Shown here piece after piece: positions 19,889 to 29,935 of a stretch of 64,000 nucleotides of DNA. The position numbers were made by a program, and so were the translations under genes. The number at the start of each line of letters is the position of its first letter. Within the stretch, counting starts at the first letter, position 1. A model generated the notes under the pieces. It had not been told where the DNA came from. It ran no database searches and saw only the letters and a program-made list of their open reading frames with translations. The stretch is from Streptomyces sp. SA15 (GTDB taxonomy: Bacteria; Actinomycetota; Actinomycetes; Streptomycetales; Streptomycetaceae). The stretch lies in assembly GCF_002291145.1 (NCBI RefSeq), contig NZ_NTGE01000093.1:124001-188000 (forward strand), written 5' to 3'.

Positions 19889-20575
19889 GGCCACCCACGC
19901 GTACCGGTGTTCCGGGCGTCCCATGTCGCCGTACTTGAGGGAGAGGCGGAGGCGGCCGGCCTGTTCCAGGTGGCGGAGGTAGCGCTGGGCGGTGGAGCGG
20001 CTGAGGCCTGTTTCGGCGGCGACCTCGTGGGCCGAGAGGGGGCGATCGGCGCGGTGCAGGACGCGGCAGATCAGGTCCGTCGTCGGTTCCGAGTGACCGC
20101 TCGGCAGGCCCGGTGACGGCGGCGTCGGCGTGGTGCGCAGCGCGCTGAAGATCCGGTCCACCTGCTCCTGGCCGGCGATGCCGCTGCCGCCCACCCGGTC
20201 GACGGTCCGGCGCAGGGCGGCGTAGGAGTCGAGGCGGGCGTGCAGGGCGGCGAACGTGAACGGTTTGACCAGGTAGTGCAGGGCGCCCAGACGCATCGCG
20301 GCCTGGACGGTCGTCACGTCGCCGGCGGCCGTGATCATGATGACGTCGGTGCAGTGGCCCTGTTCCCGCATCCGGTGGACGAGCTCCAGGCCCGTCTGGT
20401 CGGGCAGAAAGTGGTCGAGCAGCATCAGATCGATGGTCCCGCGCTGTACGGCGGCCAGGGCCTGGGCGGTGCTGTGCGCGCGGGCGGTCACCTGGAAGGC
20501 GGGGACTCTTCTCACGTACTTGGCGTTGATCTCGGCGATACGGAAGTCGTCGTCCACGACCAGGACGTCAATCAT
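19883..20575 (-). CDS. CitB/DpiA-family response regulator (copy 1)
   Basis: 230 aa. The receiver domain begins MIDVLVVDDDFRIAEIN, with phospho-acceptor Asp54 in LMLLDHFLPD and Lys in YLVKPF. The C-terminal part has a winged-helix-like segment (LSAHEVAAETGLSRSTAQRYLRHLEQAGRLRLSLKYG) ending in the same GRPEHRY tail as its paralogue at 20964-21644. I start at the ATG 20575 that gives the MIDVLVVDD N-terminus, behind GAAAGAGG, dropping 38 residues of the open frame. No kinase directly adjoins it; it may share the CitA-type kinase at 21644-23317 or be an orphan left by decay of the genes between. Confidence 0.88.
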   Translation of the reverse strand: MIDVLVVDDDFRIAEINAKYVRRVPAFQVTARAHSTAQALAAVQRGTIDLMLLDHFLPDQTGLELVHRMREQGHCTDVIMITAAGDVTTVQAAMRLGALHYLVKPFTFAALHARLDSYAALRRTVDRVGGSGIAGQEQVDRIFSALRTTPTPPSPGLPSGHSEPTTDLICRVLHRADRPLSAHEVAAETGLSRSTAQRYLRHLEQAGRLRLSLKYGDMGRPEHRYAWVAP

Positions 20576-20713
20576 CGGGCGGGCCTCTTTCCCGCAAGGC
20601 CAGACGGGCGTTGCGCCAGTGTTTCGGCTTCGCTGTTGTAGCGCGAGCAGAACGAGCACAACAGGCCGTTGCAGGCAAAAGAACGGCATGTGCTCACAAG
20701 GCCGATGCCGTGA

Positions 20714-20953
20714 CGCGGGCGCAAGTCGACGACGCTGACCCTGGTCAACGGGCTGGACGAGCCCACCGAGGGCGAAGTCCTGGTCGTGGGGGAGAGCCGG
20801 TGCGCGGGGTTCGCGACAAGGTCGGCTTCGTCTTCCAGCAGGACGCCACCTTCCTCTGGCGTACGGTCCTGTCCATTGTCATGGCGGGCCCCGCTTTTCA
20901 ACCTGGGCAGGACGTACTCGACGCAGTTCGCCGAGCAGGCCGCGCAGTCCGCA
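20714..20953 (+). pseudogene. remnant of an ABC transporter ATP-binding protein gene
   Basis: Two frames together give an ABC ATPase fragment. From 20714 one frame reads GRKSTTLTLVNGLDEPTEG, a damaged Walker A with the following helix and loop. From 20800 the next frame reads VRDKVGFVFQQDATFLWRTVL, the Q-loop region of nitrate/taurine-type importers. The two parts are offset by a frameshift; neither has a start, signature motif or Walker B. A final piece at about 20882-20953 reads PLFNLGRTYSTQFAEQAA and may be the end of a related gene. This looks like the scar of a deleted ABC import operon lying between two paralogous response regulators. Confidence 0.7.
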
Positions 20954-20963
20954 GGCTGAAGCC

Positions 20964-21644
20964 TCAGGCGCGGGTCGCCCACACGTAACGGTGTTCCGGG
21001 CGTCCCGCGTCGCCGTACTTGAGGGTGAGCCTGGCCCGGCCCGTGCGCTCCAGGAGCTTCAGATAGCGCTGGGCGGTCTGGCGGCTCACCCCGGTCCGTT
21101 CGGCGATCTCCTGGGCCGACAGGGGGCCTTCGGCGTTCATCAAGGACCGGCGTACGAGCTCCGCGGTGGTGGGGGAGTGCCCTTTGGGCAGGTCGGAGTC
21201 CGATGGCGTGGACAGGGCGCCGAAGATGCGGTCCACCTCGGCCTGTTCGGCCTCGCCGCCGCCGTCGAGGGTGCGGCGCAGCTGCGCGTACGCCTCCAGC
21301 TTGGCGCGCAGGCCCGCGAAGGCGAACGGCTTGACCAGGTACTGCAGCGCCCCCTGCCGCATCGCCGCCTGTACGGTCGAGACGTCCCGCGCCGCCGTCA
21401 CCATGATCACGTCGGTCTCATGGCCGCGCCGGCGCATCTCCTGGACGACCGCGAGGCCCGTATCGTCGGGCAGATAGTGGTCCATGAGGACCAGGTCCAC
21501 GTGCGGCAGCGCCTCCAGCTGTCCCAGCGCCTCCGCCGCATTGTGCGCCTCGCCGGCCACATGGAAGCCCGGCACCTTCTCCACGTAGGCGGCGTTGACC
21601 CGCGCCACCCGGGTGTCGTCGTCCACGACCAGGACCTCGATCAT
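20964..21644 (-). CDS. CitB/DpiA-family response regulator (copy 2)
   Basis: 226 aa. The receiver domain starts MIEVLVVDDDTRVARVN, with phospho-acceptor Asp55 in LVLMDHYLPD and Lys in YLVKPF. The C-terminal helix-turn-helix segment (LSAQEIAERTGVSRQTAQRYLKLLER) and tail (GDAGRPEHRYVW) closely resemble copy 1. Its ATG overlaps the kinase stop codon by one base (TGATG), so this is the kinase's direct partner in one operon. Family members control uptake and metabolism of di- or tricarboxylates. Confidence 0.92.
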   Translation of the reverse strand: MIEVLVVDDDTRVARVNAAYVEKVPGFHVAGEAHNAAEALGQLEALPHVDLVLMDHYLPDDTGLAVVQEMRRRGHETDVIMVTAARDVSTVQAAMRQGALQYLVKPFAFAGLRAKLEAYAQLRRTLDGGGEAEQAEVDRIFGALSTPSDSDLPKGHSPTTAELVRRSLMNAEGPLSAQEIAERTGVSRQTAQRYLKLLERTGRARLTLKYGDAGRPEHRYVWATRA

Positions 21645-23317
21645 CACGACTCCTCCTCGGTGGCGGGCTGCGGGGCTTGCGGCGCGGTGAGGGCGGGTAC
21701 CTGTTCGGGCTCGGCCAGCGCGTCGGGCAGGACGACGGTGAACTCCGCGCCCCCGCCGCCCGCCTCGCCGACCGTCGCGCTGCCGCCCTGCCGCTCGGCG
21801 AGCCTGCGCACGAGGGACAGCCCGATGCCGCGCTCCCGGTGCGCCGGCGGCTTCTTCGTGGACCATCCCTCGGTGAAGATCGACTCGCGGTGCTCCACCG
21901 GGATACCGGGCCCCGTGTCACGGACCCTGAGGACGGCGGTACGGCCCTCCGTGCGCAGCTCGACCTCCACGCGCGCGTGCGGTGTGCCCGCGACCGCGTC
22001 CAGGGCGTTGTCCACCAGGTTGCCGAGAATCGTGACGAGCCCGCCTGGATCGACCAGCCGGTCCGGCAGCCGGGTCCGGTCCGAGACCCACAGCGCGACC
22101 CCGCGCTCGGCCGCGACGGTCGCCTTGCCGACCAACAGCGCGGCGAGCAGGGGGTCCTGGATCTTCTCGGTGACCTGTTCCGCGGTGGCACGGTGGTCGC
22201 CGACGACCTCCCCGACGAACTCCACGGCGTCGTCGTACATCTCCAGCTCGAGCAGCCCGAGGAGCGTGTGCATGCGGTTGGCGTGCTCGTGGTCCTGGGC
22301 GCGCAGGGCGTCGATCAGACCGCGCGTGGAGTCGAGTTCCCGGCCGAGCTGCTCCAGCTCGGTGCGGTCGCGCAGGGTGGCCACGGCGCCCCCGTCGTCC
22401 GTGGGCATGCGGTTGGCGACCAGCACCCGCTGGCCGCGGACGGTGAGCAGGTCGGTGCCCGTCACCCGGCCGGCCAGGACGTCGGCCGTACGGCCCTCGC
22501 CGAGCGCCTCCTCGGGGGAGCGGCCGACGGCCTCGTCCCCGATGCCCAGCAGGCGCTGCGCCTCGTCGTTGAGCAGGCGGACGCGGCCGGCGCGGTCCAG
22601 GGCGACCACGCCTTCCCTGATGCTGTGAAGCATGGCCTCGCGCTCCGCGAGCAGCCCCGAGATGTCCGAGAAGGCCAGGTCCCGGGTCTGCCGCTGGACC
22701 CGCCGGGAGATGAGCCAGGCGGCCAGCGCTCCGACGGCGAGGGCGCCGCCCGCGTACGCGAACAGCCCCGGGATCGCGTGGATCAGCCGTGCCCGCACGC
22801 TGTCGTACGCGATGCCGACCGAGACCGCGCCGACTATGTCGCCGTCGCTGTCCCGCAGCGGCACCTTGCCACGGGCGGAGCGGCCCAGGGTGCCGCTGTC
22901 GATCTCCATGACATCCCGGCCGGCGAGGGCCTGGCCGGGGTCGGTCGAGACGGTCCTGCCGATCTGGTCCGGGTTGGTGTGCGACCAGCGCACGCCCCGC
23001 CAGTCCATCACCACGATGTACTCGGCCTTGGTCGCCTCGCGGATCCGCTCCGCCGTCCGCTGGACGGGCCCGTCGGCCGTCGGCGGCGTGTTCTTGACCT
23101 CGTCGGCGATCTGCGGCTGGGCGGCGGTGGTCTGCGCGATCGCGAGCGCGCGGCGCATCGCCTGGTCGTCCAGCTGGTCGCTGAGGGGTGCGAGGAACAG
23201 CCCGGTCGCGAGGACCGCGACTCCCGCGGCGATCGCCAGCTGCATCAGCAGCACCTGCGAGAACATGCGCCTCGGCAGTCCGAGGCGCAGGCGGCGTGCG
23301 GGGGGAGTGGGGCTCAT
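21644..23317 (-). CDS. CitA/DcuS-family sensor histidine kinase
   Basis: 557 aa. Membrane segment 1 is at about 20-42, followed by an extracellular PDC/Cache-type sensor domain (about 43-175; EYIVVMDWRGVRWSHTNPDQIG is characteristic), membrane segment 2 (IPGLFAYAGGALAVGALAAWLI), a cytoplasmic PAS domain (EREAMLHSIREGVVALDRAGRV), the dimerisation helix with DHEHANRMHTLLGLLELE, and the HATPase domain (VDNALDAV, VRDTGPGIP, GIGLSLVRRL). It senses a small external carboxylate in related bacteria; ligand here unknown. I chose the ATG at 23317 that begins MSPTPPARRL just before the first membrane segment. Confidence 0.92.
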   Translation of the reverse strand: MSPTPPARRLRLGLPRRMFSQVLLMQLAIAAGVAVLATGLFLAPLSDQLDDQAMRRALAIAQTTAAQPQIADEVKNTPPTADGPVQRTAERIREATKAEYIVVMDWRGVRWSHTNPDQIGRTVSTDPGQALAGRDVMEIDSGTLGRSARGKVPLRDSDGDIVGAVSVGIAYDSVRARLIHAIPGLFAYAGGALAVGALAAWLISRRVQRQTRDLAFSDISGLLAEREAMLHSIREGVVALDRAGRVRLLNDEAQRLLGIGDEAVGRSPEEALGEGRTADVLAGRVTGTDLLTVRGQRVLVANRMPTDDGGAVATLRDRTELEQLGRELDSTRGLIDALRAQDHEHANRMHTLLGLLELEMYDDAVEFVGEVVGDHRATAEQVTEKIQDPLLAALLVGKATVAAERGVALWVSDRTRLPDRLVDPGGLVTILGNLVDNALDAVAGTPHARVEVELRTEGRTAVLRVRDTGPGIPVEHRESIFTEGWSTKKPPAHRERGIGLSLVRRLAERQGGSATVGEAGGGGAEFTVVLPDALAEPEQVPALTAPQAPQPATEEES

Positions 23318-23441
23318 ATCCAAGACGGTACGTGGGTGTCCCGGAGCTGCCGCAGGGGGTGTGGCGTGGATCTCTTGATCAATGTGTGGGTGGCCGACCG
23401 GCAACCCGCCCAGTAGGGCCCGCCTTGTGCAGCCGGTTCCG

Positions 23442-24386
23442 TCAGCTCGCGAGAGCCGTTGTGTTCGGCAGTTCGCGCACCGCAACCACGTCCATCCGCG
23501 CCGGCGAGCCGAGCACCGACGCCCCGCAGCTCTCCGGACGGGGAGGCACGGACGCGCCCTGGGCGACGACGACGCGCCACTGGCGTCCGTCGGCGTGGGC
23601 GACGGTCACCTCCCAGCCCGAAGGAGAGCCCTCCGTGCGGACGATGGCCAGCGCGTCGGCCGCGTACTCGCCCACGGCCGTGCGCACGGCCAGTTCGGCG
23701 GCCTGCCCGGGCCGCTCCCAGGCCGAGTTCCCTCGGCACCCCTCCATGACGATCCGCCCCTCCCGGACCCCGTGCAGGATCTCCTTCACGGTATGGGCCT
23801 CGGCCCGGCCGTAGGCGTATCCGTACGGCAGGACGAGCAGCGTCGGCGAGAAGCGATGTCCACCCAGATGGGTGACCTCCCAGGTGCCCTCGACCCCGGA
23901 GGCGGCCAGCTCGGTCGCGAGGGGGCGGCCGAGCAGGGCACAGCAGCGGTCGCGCTTGCCGTTGGTGCACACGAGCGCGAGCGGGTCGCCGGTATGGGGC
24001 CGCCCGTCGAGTGCCGAGCAGAAGGTGCTGTGGTCCCCTCTGCCGAGGGCCGCGAAGTCGAGGTCGAGCAGCCGGTGCGGATCGCGGGTCGTGGCGGCGT
24101 GCAGCCACGCGTTCCCGGGCGCGGTGTGGGCGGCGTACACGTGGCGCAGAGCGGGCGTTCCGCTGTCGGCGTGGCGCCCGGGGCGGCGGATGAGCGCGAT
24201 GCGTACGCCCGTGCCCTGCGCGGCCGCCTCCAGGGCGCGGCCCAGCGCGGGGTCCAGGTGGCTCGAAGTGAGCGCCTCGACACCCCAGGGACCGGGCTGC
24301 TCCAGCAGCAGCCAGGTCCTCGCCGTGGCCGCGGTCCCGGAAAGGGGCTCGCCGAGATCCCGGGAGACGGTTGAGCACGTACTCAC
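23442..24386 (-). CDS. sucrase/ferredoxin-like family protein (thioredoxin-like [2Fe-2S])
   Basis: 314 aa, starting at GTG 24386 (VSTCSTVSRDLGEPL). Family features: TARTWLLLEQPGPWG near the N-terminus, the CTNGKRDRCCALLGRPLA motif, THLGGHRFSPTLLVLPYGYAYG, and EGCRGNSAW. These are typical of the sucrase/ferredoxin-like family, thioredoxin-fold proteins thought to bind a [2Fe-2S] cluster; biochemical role unclear. An iron box adjoins the start codon (24387-24405), so it should be induced by iron limitation. TAGGCT on the minus strand ends 7 nt before the GTG, so the mRNA is probably leaderless and the operator covers the promoter. Confidence 0.88.
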   Translation of the reverse strand: MSTCSTVSRDLGEPLSGTAATARTWLLLEQPGPWGVEALTSSHLDPALGRALEAAAQGTGVRIALIRRPGRHADSGTPALRHVYAAHTAPGNAWLHAATTRDPHRLLDLDFAALGRGDHSTFCSALDGRPHTGDPLALVCTNGKRDRCCALLGRPLATELAASGVEGTWEVTHLGGHRFSPTLLVLPYGYAYGRAEAHTVKEILHGVREGRIVMEGCRGNSAWERPGQAAELAVRTAVGEYAADALAIVRTEGSPSGWEVTVAHADGRQWRVVVAQGASVPPRPESCGASVLGSPARMDVVAVRELPNTTALAS

Positions 24387-24405
24387 AGAGGTGAGCCTAA
24401 CCTGA
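24387..24405 (-). promoter_or_regulatory. iron box (DmdR/IdeR operator) and -10 of the sucrase/ferredoxin-like gene
   Basis: On the minus strand TCAGGTTAGGCTCACCTCT matches 16 of 19 positions of the Streptomyces DmdR iron box TTAGGTTAGGCTCACCTAA. It contains the -10 hexamer TAGGCT and abuts the GTG start. A second palindrome, CCTGAC-TTGG-GTCAGG, overlaps it at 24401-24416. Confidence 0.7.
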
Positions 24406-24416
24406 CTTGGGTCAGG

Positions 24417-24745
24417 GCGACTTCCGGAGGGGCCCGTGTCCTGCTCCGGCAGGTGCTGCGGCGGCCTGGGCCCTACGCGGCCGGCCGCACGGGCCACGGT
24501 GAAGATCGAAGACCATCAGGCAGGTGGCGCGGTATGTGGGCCGGGGGCGCCGGTGGCGGTGCCGAAGGTCGCGTGACACGCGTGTGGCCTGGTGCCGTTC
24601 TGACGCCAGGCCTCATCGGTGGTGATCGAGCAGTGGGCGGGGTGACGGACTGCTCGGTGGGGGGATGCCCGGGTCGCTCAGCGGTTCTGCGCGGCCGGGA
24701 AGCTGTACGGGACGAGTCAGGGGTGGACGCGTGCTCGCTCGGGGG
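24417..24745. other. intergenic stretch without recognised genes
   Basis: About 330 nt. Several frames are open but none has family features or a good start; the sequence looks like decayed or non-coding accessory DNA. Confidence 0.4.
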
Positions 24746-24982
24746 TCAGGAGTCGGGGATGTCTGCCTTGGCGCGAATCAGTGTCTCTCTGCTGACGATG
24801 ACGATGCGCTCGTAGTCGGCCCGGGAGGCGTCGGCAGGCAGTTCTCGCTCAAGCGCCTCGGTGGCCTCGGTGCCGATGACGGCGAAGTTGCCGTCGCTCA
24901 GCTCGAACACGTCCGGGCAGTTCGCTCCTGAGGCACTGCCACGGGCACTCGGAGGCACACCGATGCGGCGCACGATTTTCAA
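24746..24982 (-). CDS. conserved Streptomyces hypothetical protein
   Basis: 78 aa: begins MKIVRRIGVPPSARGSAS, with a central motif CPDVFELSDGNFAVIGTEATE and an acidic/basic helical C-terminus (ADYERIVIVSRETLIRAKADIP). Small proteins with this FELSDGNFAVIG pattern are common in Streptomyces accessory regions, often near DUF6082 or XRE-type genes, but I know of no function. It has no signal peptide. The next minus-strand gene upstream is a DUF6082 protein, separated by ~140 nt. Confidence 0.75.
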   Translation of the reverse strand: MKIVRRIGVPPSARGSASGANCPDVFELSDGNFAVIGTEATEALERELPADASRADYERIVIVSRETLIRAKADIPDS

Positions 24983-25119
24983 GGGTGCTGGTCCTTAACG
25001 ATGGGTGGGCACAGTTTTGGACAGCAGGTTACTGGTGTTGTTCGTGTGGAGTGGCCATATGCGCAAGATCACCTGGCCGTGTCGTCACGGGCAGGTGGTT
25101 GACCGGTCGGTGGGGCTGG

Positions 25120-25674
25120 TCACGCTGTCGGGGGGTTGCCCACCACCCACCACTCGTCCGTCTCGGCCTCGTCCAGATCCTTGATGAGGCCATCCACCAT
25201 GCGCCCGATCCTGGCCTCGTCCGACGAGTGCTTCAAAGTGGCGCGCTGCCCCTTCGAAGCCTCCCAGTACTCCCGCAGGAGGGGGCTCTGGAAGAGCTCA
25301 CGCAGGTGCCCGTACAGCTCCTCCTGGTCCAGGATTCCTGAGCGGTAGAGGTGGTACAGGTTGACGTACCAGGCGTTGGCGTAGAAGTACTGGCGCCGCT
25401 TCGCGGCCGGGATGCTCTTGTCGTAGGTGTCGATCACCTCCGCGAGGGAGGGATCGTCGATGGCCTTGGCCAGCAATTCCCAGTGCATGCGCTGTTGGTG
25501 TGCCAGCGCCTTGCGCCGGGACGCCATTTCCTCGAGCTCCATACGCCTCACCTGCAGGCGTGCCTCTTCGAGCCGCCGTTGACGCGAAGCCATAGTCAAC
25601 GTGGCGGTGGCGAGCATCAGGCCCGCCGCCGCGACGGAGCCCAACCCCTGTACTCCAAAATTCCGTGTGGCCAT
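25120..25674 (-). CDS. DUF6082-type membrane-anchored hypothetical protein
   Basis: 184 aa, starting at ATG 25674 (MATRNFGVQGLG). One N-terminal hydrophobic segment (SVAAAGLMLATATLTMASRQ) is followed by a charged helix (RRLEEARLQVRRMELEEMAS) and a helical domain (WELLAKAIDDPSLAEVIDTYD, RQYFYANAWYVNLYHLYRSGIL, EYWEASKG). This is the pattern of the DUF6082 family of Streptomyces, function unknown. Probably anchored with the helical domain inside the cell. The start avoids 55 extra residues of an upstream open frame. Confidence 0.75.
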   Translation of the reverse strand: MATRNFGVQGLGSVAAAGLMLATATLTMASRQRRLEEARLQVRRMELEEMASRRKALAHQQRMHWELLAKAIDDPSLAEVIDTYDKSIPAAKRRQYFYANAWYVNLYHLYRSGILDQEELYGHLRELFQSPLLREYWEASKGQRATLKHSSDEARIGRMVDGLIKDLDEAETDEWWVVGNPPTA

Positions 25675-25994
25675 GTCAACCCCCGAATCAGGCGGCCGTC
25701 CGCCGGTCGTCGGGGTGCGGGTCGACTGAAGGGGACCGGCGAGCGGTGGGCGGCGCTTGCCGTCTCCCAGAGTGCCGAGCGGCTCTGATCGGCGGGGGAG
25801 GCGGAGAGGGGCGCACGGAGGGAAGCGAGGGTCGCACACCCCGGCGCCTTGCCCAACGTCTGCCCCGCAAGTACTGCTAACAATCGTTCACTTCGCGGTG
25901 ATTCTTCCGGCTCGTATCCTGGGTCGGCATTCAATCCTCGTACGTGTGCACGGTGGCGATCCGGCGCACGCTTCGGCGTGAGAGAGGTAGCGCA
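25675..25994. other. divergent intergenic region between DUF6082 and cobW genes
   Basis: 320 nt. An AT-richer patch around 25875-25925 (TAACAATCGTT) probably carries promoters. I see no convincing gene; the frame of the CobW gene is open back to an ATG at 25944. Confidence 0.4.
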
Positions 25995-27047
25995 TTGAGT
26001 CGGAGTCCGCGGCAGATCCCCGTCGTCGTGCTCGCCGGATTCCTGGGGTCCGGCAAGACCACCCTCCTCAACCATCTCCTGCACAGCAGCGGCGGCAGCC
26101 GTATCGGCGCCATCGTCAACGACTTCGGCGCCATCGAGATCGACGCGATGGCCGTCGCCGGTGCCCTCGGAGACTCCACCGTCTCCCTCGGAAACGGGTG
26201 TCTGTGCTGTGCCGTGGACGCCAGTGAACTCGATGTCTACCTGGAGCGGCTCGCTCGCCCCGACACCGGCATCGACGTCATCGTCATCGAGGCCAGCGGG
26301 CTCGCCGAACCCCAGGAACTCGTGCGCATGGTGCTCGCCAGTGAACATCCGGGGATCGTGTACGGCGGTCTGGTCGAGGTCGTCGACGCCGCCGAGTTCG
26401 ACGAAACCCGCGCGAAGCATCCCGAGATCGACCGGCACCTCGCCCTCGCCGACCTGGTCGTCGTCAACAAGCTCGACCGCGCCGCCGACGGTGAGCGGGT
26501 GCTGGACCTGGTCCGGTCCCTCGTCGACCGCGCCGCCGTCGTGCCCGCGCGCTACGGCCGGATCGACCCCGAGTTCCTCTTCGACTGCCGACCGAGCGAG
26601 GAGCGCGTCGGGCAGCTGTCCTTCGACGACCTGCACGAGCACCGCGCGGACGACGATCATGGGCATCATCTGCACGCCGGCTACGACAGCCTGTCGTTCG
26701 TCTCCGAAGCGCCCCTCGACCCGCGCCGGCTCATGGGGTTCCTCGACAGCAGGCCCGAGGGGCTGTACCGGATCAAGGGGTACGTCGACTTCGGGCCGTA
26801 CGACGTCACGAACCGTTACGCCGTCCATGCCGTCGGGCGGTTCCTGCGCTTCTACCCGGAGCCGTGGGCGGCCACCGACGCCCGCCTCACCCAGCTGGTG
26901 CTCATCGGCTCCGGCATCGACGCCCCCGCCCTCGGCAAGGAACTTCAGGCGTGCGAGAGCGACGCCCCACACGCCGACGAGCATGGCATGTGGGGCGTCC
27001 TGCGCTATGTCCAGGACCCGGCGGAAGAGGCCTTCCAGGAGGCCTAG
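25995..27047 (+). CDS. CobW/COG0523-family metal-chaperone GTPase
   Basis: 350 aa. G1/Walker A is GFLGSGKTT (15-23); the CLCC metal-binding motif is at 69-72 (GNGCLCCAVD); VIEASGLAEP and NKLDRA are further G-protein motifs. A His/Asp-rich stretch (HEHRADDDHGHHLH, about 215-228) precedes the C-terminal CobW_C domain (YRIKGYVDFG...). These are GTP-driven metal insertases or chaperones, often for zinc. I start at TTG 25995 behind GAGAGG because family members begin just before the beta-strand PVVVLAGF; the ATG at 25944 would add 17 Arg-rich residues. It is convergent with parC, only ~40 nt apart. Confidence 0.88.
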   Translation: MSRSPRQIPVVVLAGFLGSGKTTLLNHLLHSSGGSRIGAIVNDFGAIEIDAMAVAGALGDSTVSLGNGCLCCAVDASELDVYLERLARPDTGIDVIVIEASGLAEPQELVRMVLASEHPGIVYGGLVEVVDAAEFDETRAKHPEIDRHLALADLVVVNKLDRAADGERVLDLVRSLVDRAAVVPARYGRIDPEFLFDCRPSEERVGQLSFDDLHEHRADDDHGHHLHAGYDSLSFVSEAPLDPRRLMGFLDSRPEGLYRIKGYVDFGPYDVTNRYAVHAVGRFLRFYPEPWAATDARLTQLVLIGSGIDAPALGKELQACESDAPHADEHGMWGVLRYVQDPAEEAFQEA

Positions 27048-27086
27048 GTCCGGCGGATCATGCCGCAGACGCGGGGTCCGGCATCT

Positions 27087-29543
<2,457 letters not shown>

Positions 29544-29572
29544 CGCTGCCGGCTCCTCCTGTTTCTGGTCGC

Positions 29573-29679
29573 TCGCCTACGGGGCGCTGAAGTCGGTGTC
29601 GAGAGGGCGGCTGTGCTCAGCCCTTCGGGCCTGAAGCGCCCTCGCCCTCTCGGCACCGACGCGCCCCTTCGGCTCACTC
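29573..29679 (-). repeat. dispersed palindromic intergenic repeat, copy A
   Basis: About 107 nt with outer arms GTCGGTGTCGAGAGGGCG and CGCCCTCTCGGCACCGAC (one mismatch) and a central CAGCCCTTCGGGCCTG. The same sequence, in reverse orientation, recurs at 48869-48977. It lies between the divergent parC and M16 peptidase genes. Confidence 0.75.
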
Positions 29680-29935
29680 TTGCTGAAGCGTGAACGGGAT
29701 CTGACTCGGACCATTGTGGACCGCGGGACTGACAGTGCGGGCCGGGGCCCGGGATCGGCCGCCCCGCCCGGCCTCGGGCAGGCGCCCGACCGCGGCTGCC
29801 CGCAGGCTACGCGATCTCGCTCTGGGCGTACCTCGCCCGGGAACTTCGCCGACCCTCCACACGCTTGCATACAGTGGCAGGACCGGCAGGAAAACCGCGG
29901 TTTCGAGGACCGCGACCGCGATCGAAGGGACGTAC

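Noticed and set aside
20611-20988. 125-codon frame between the response regulators as a real gene
   Set aside because: Only its middle part resembles an ABC ATPase Q-loop; both ends are nonsense and the Walker A lies in another frame.
25880-25895. TAACAATCGTT region as a Zur box before the CobW gene
   Set aside because: Only about 9 of 15 positions match the Zur consensus I recall; too weak to claim.
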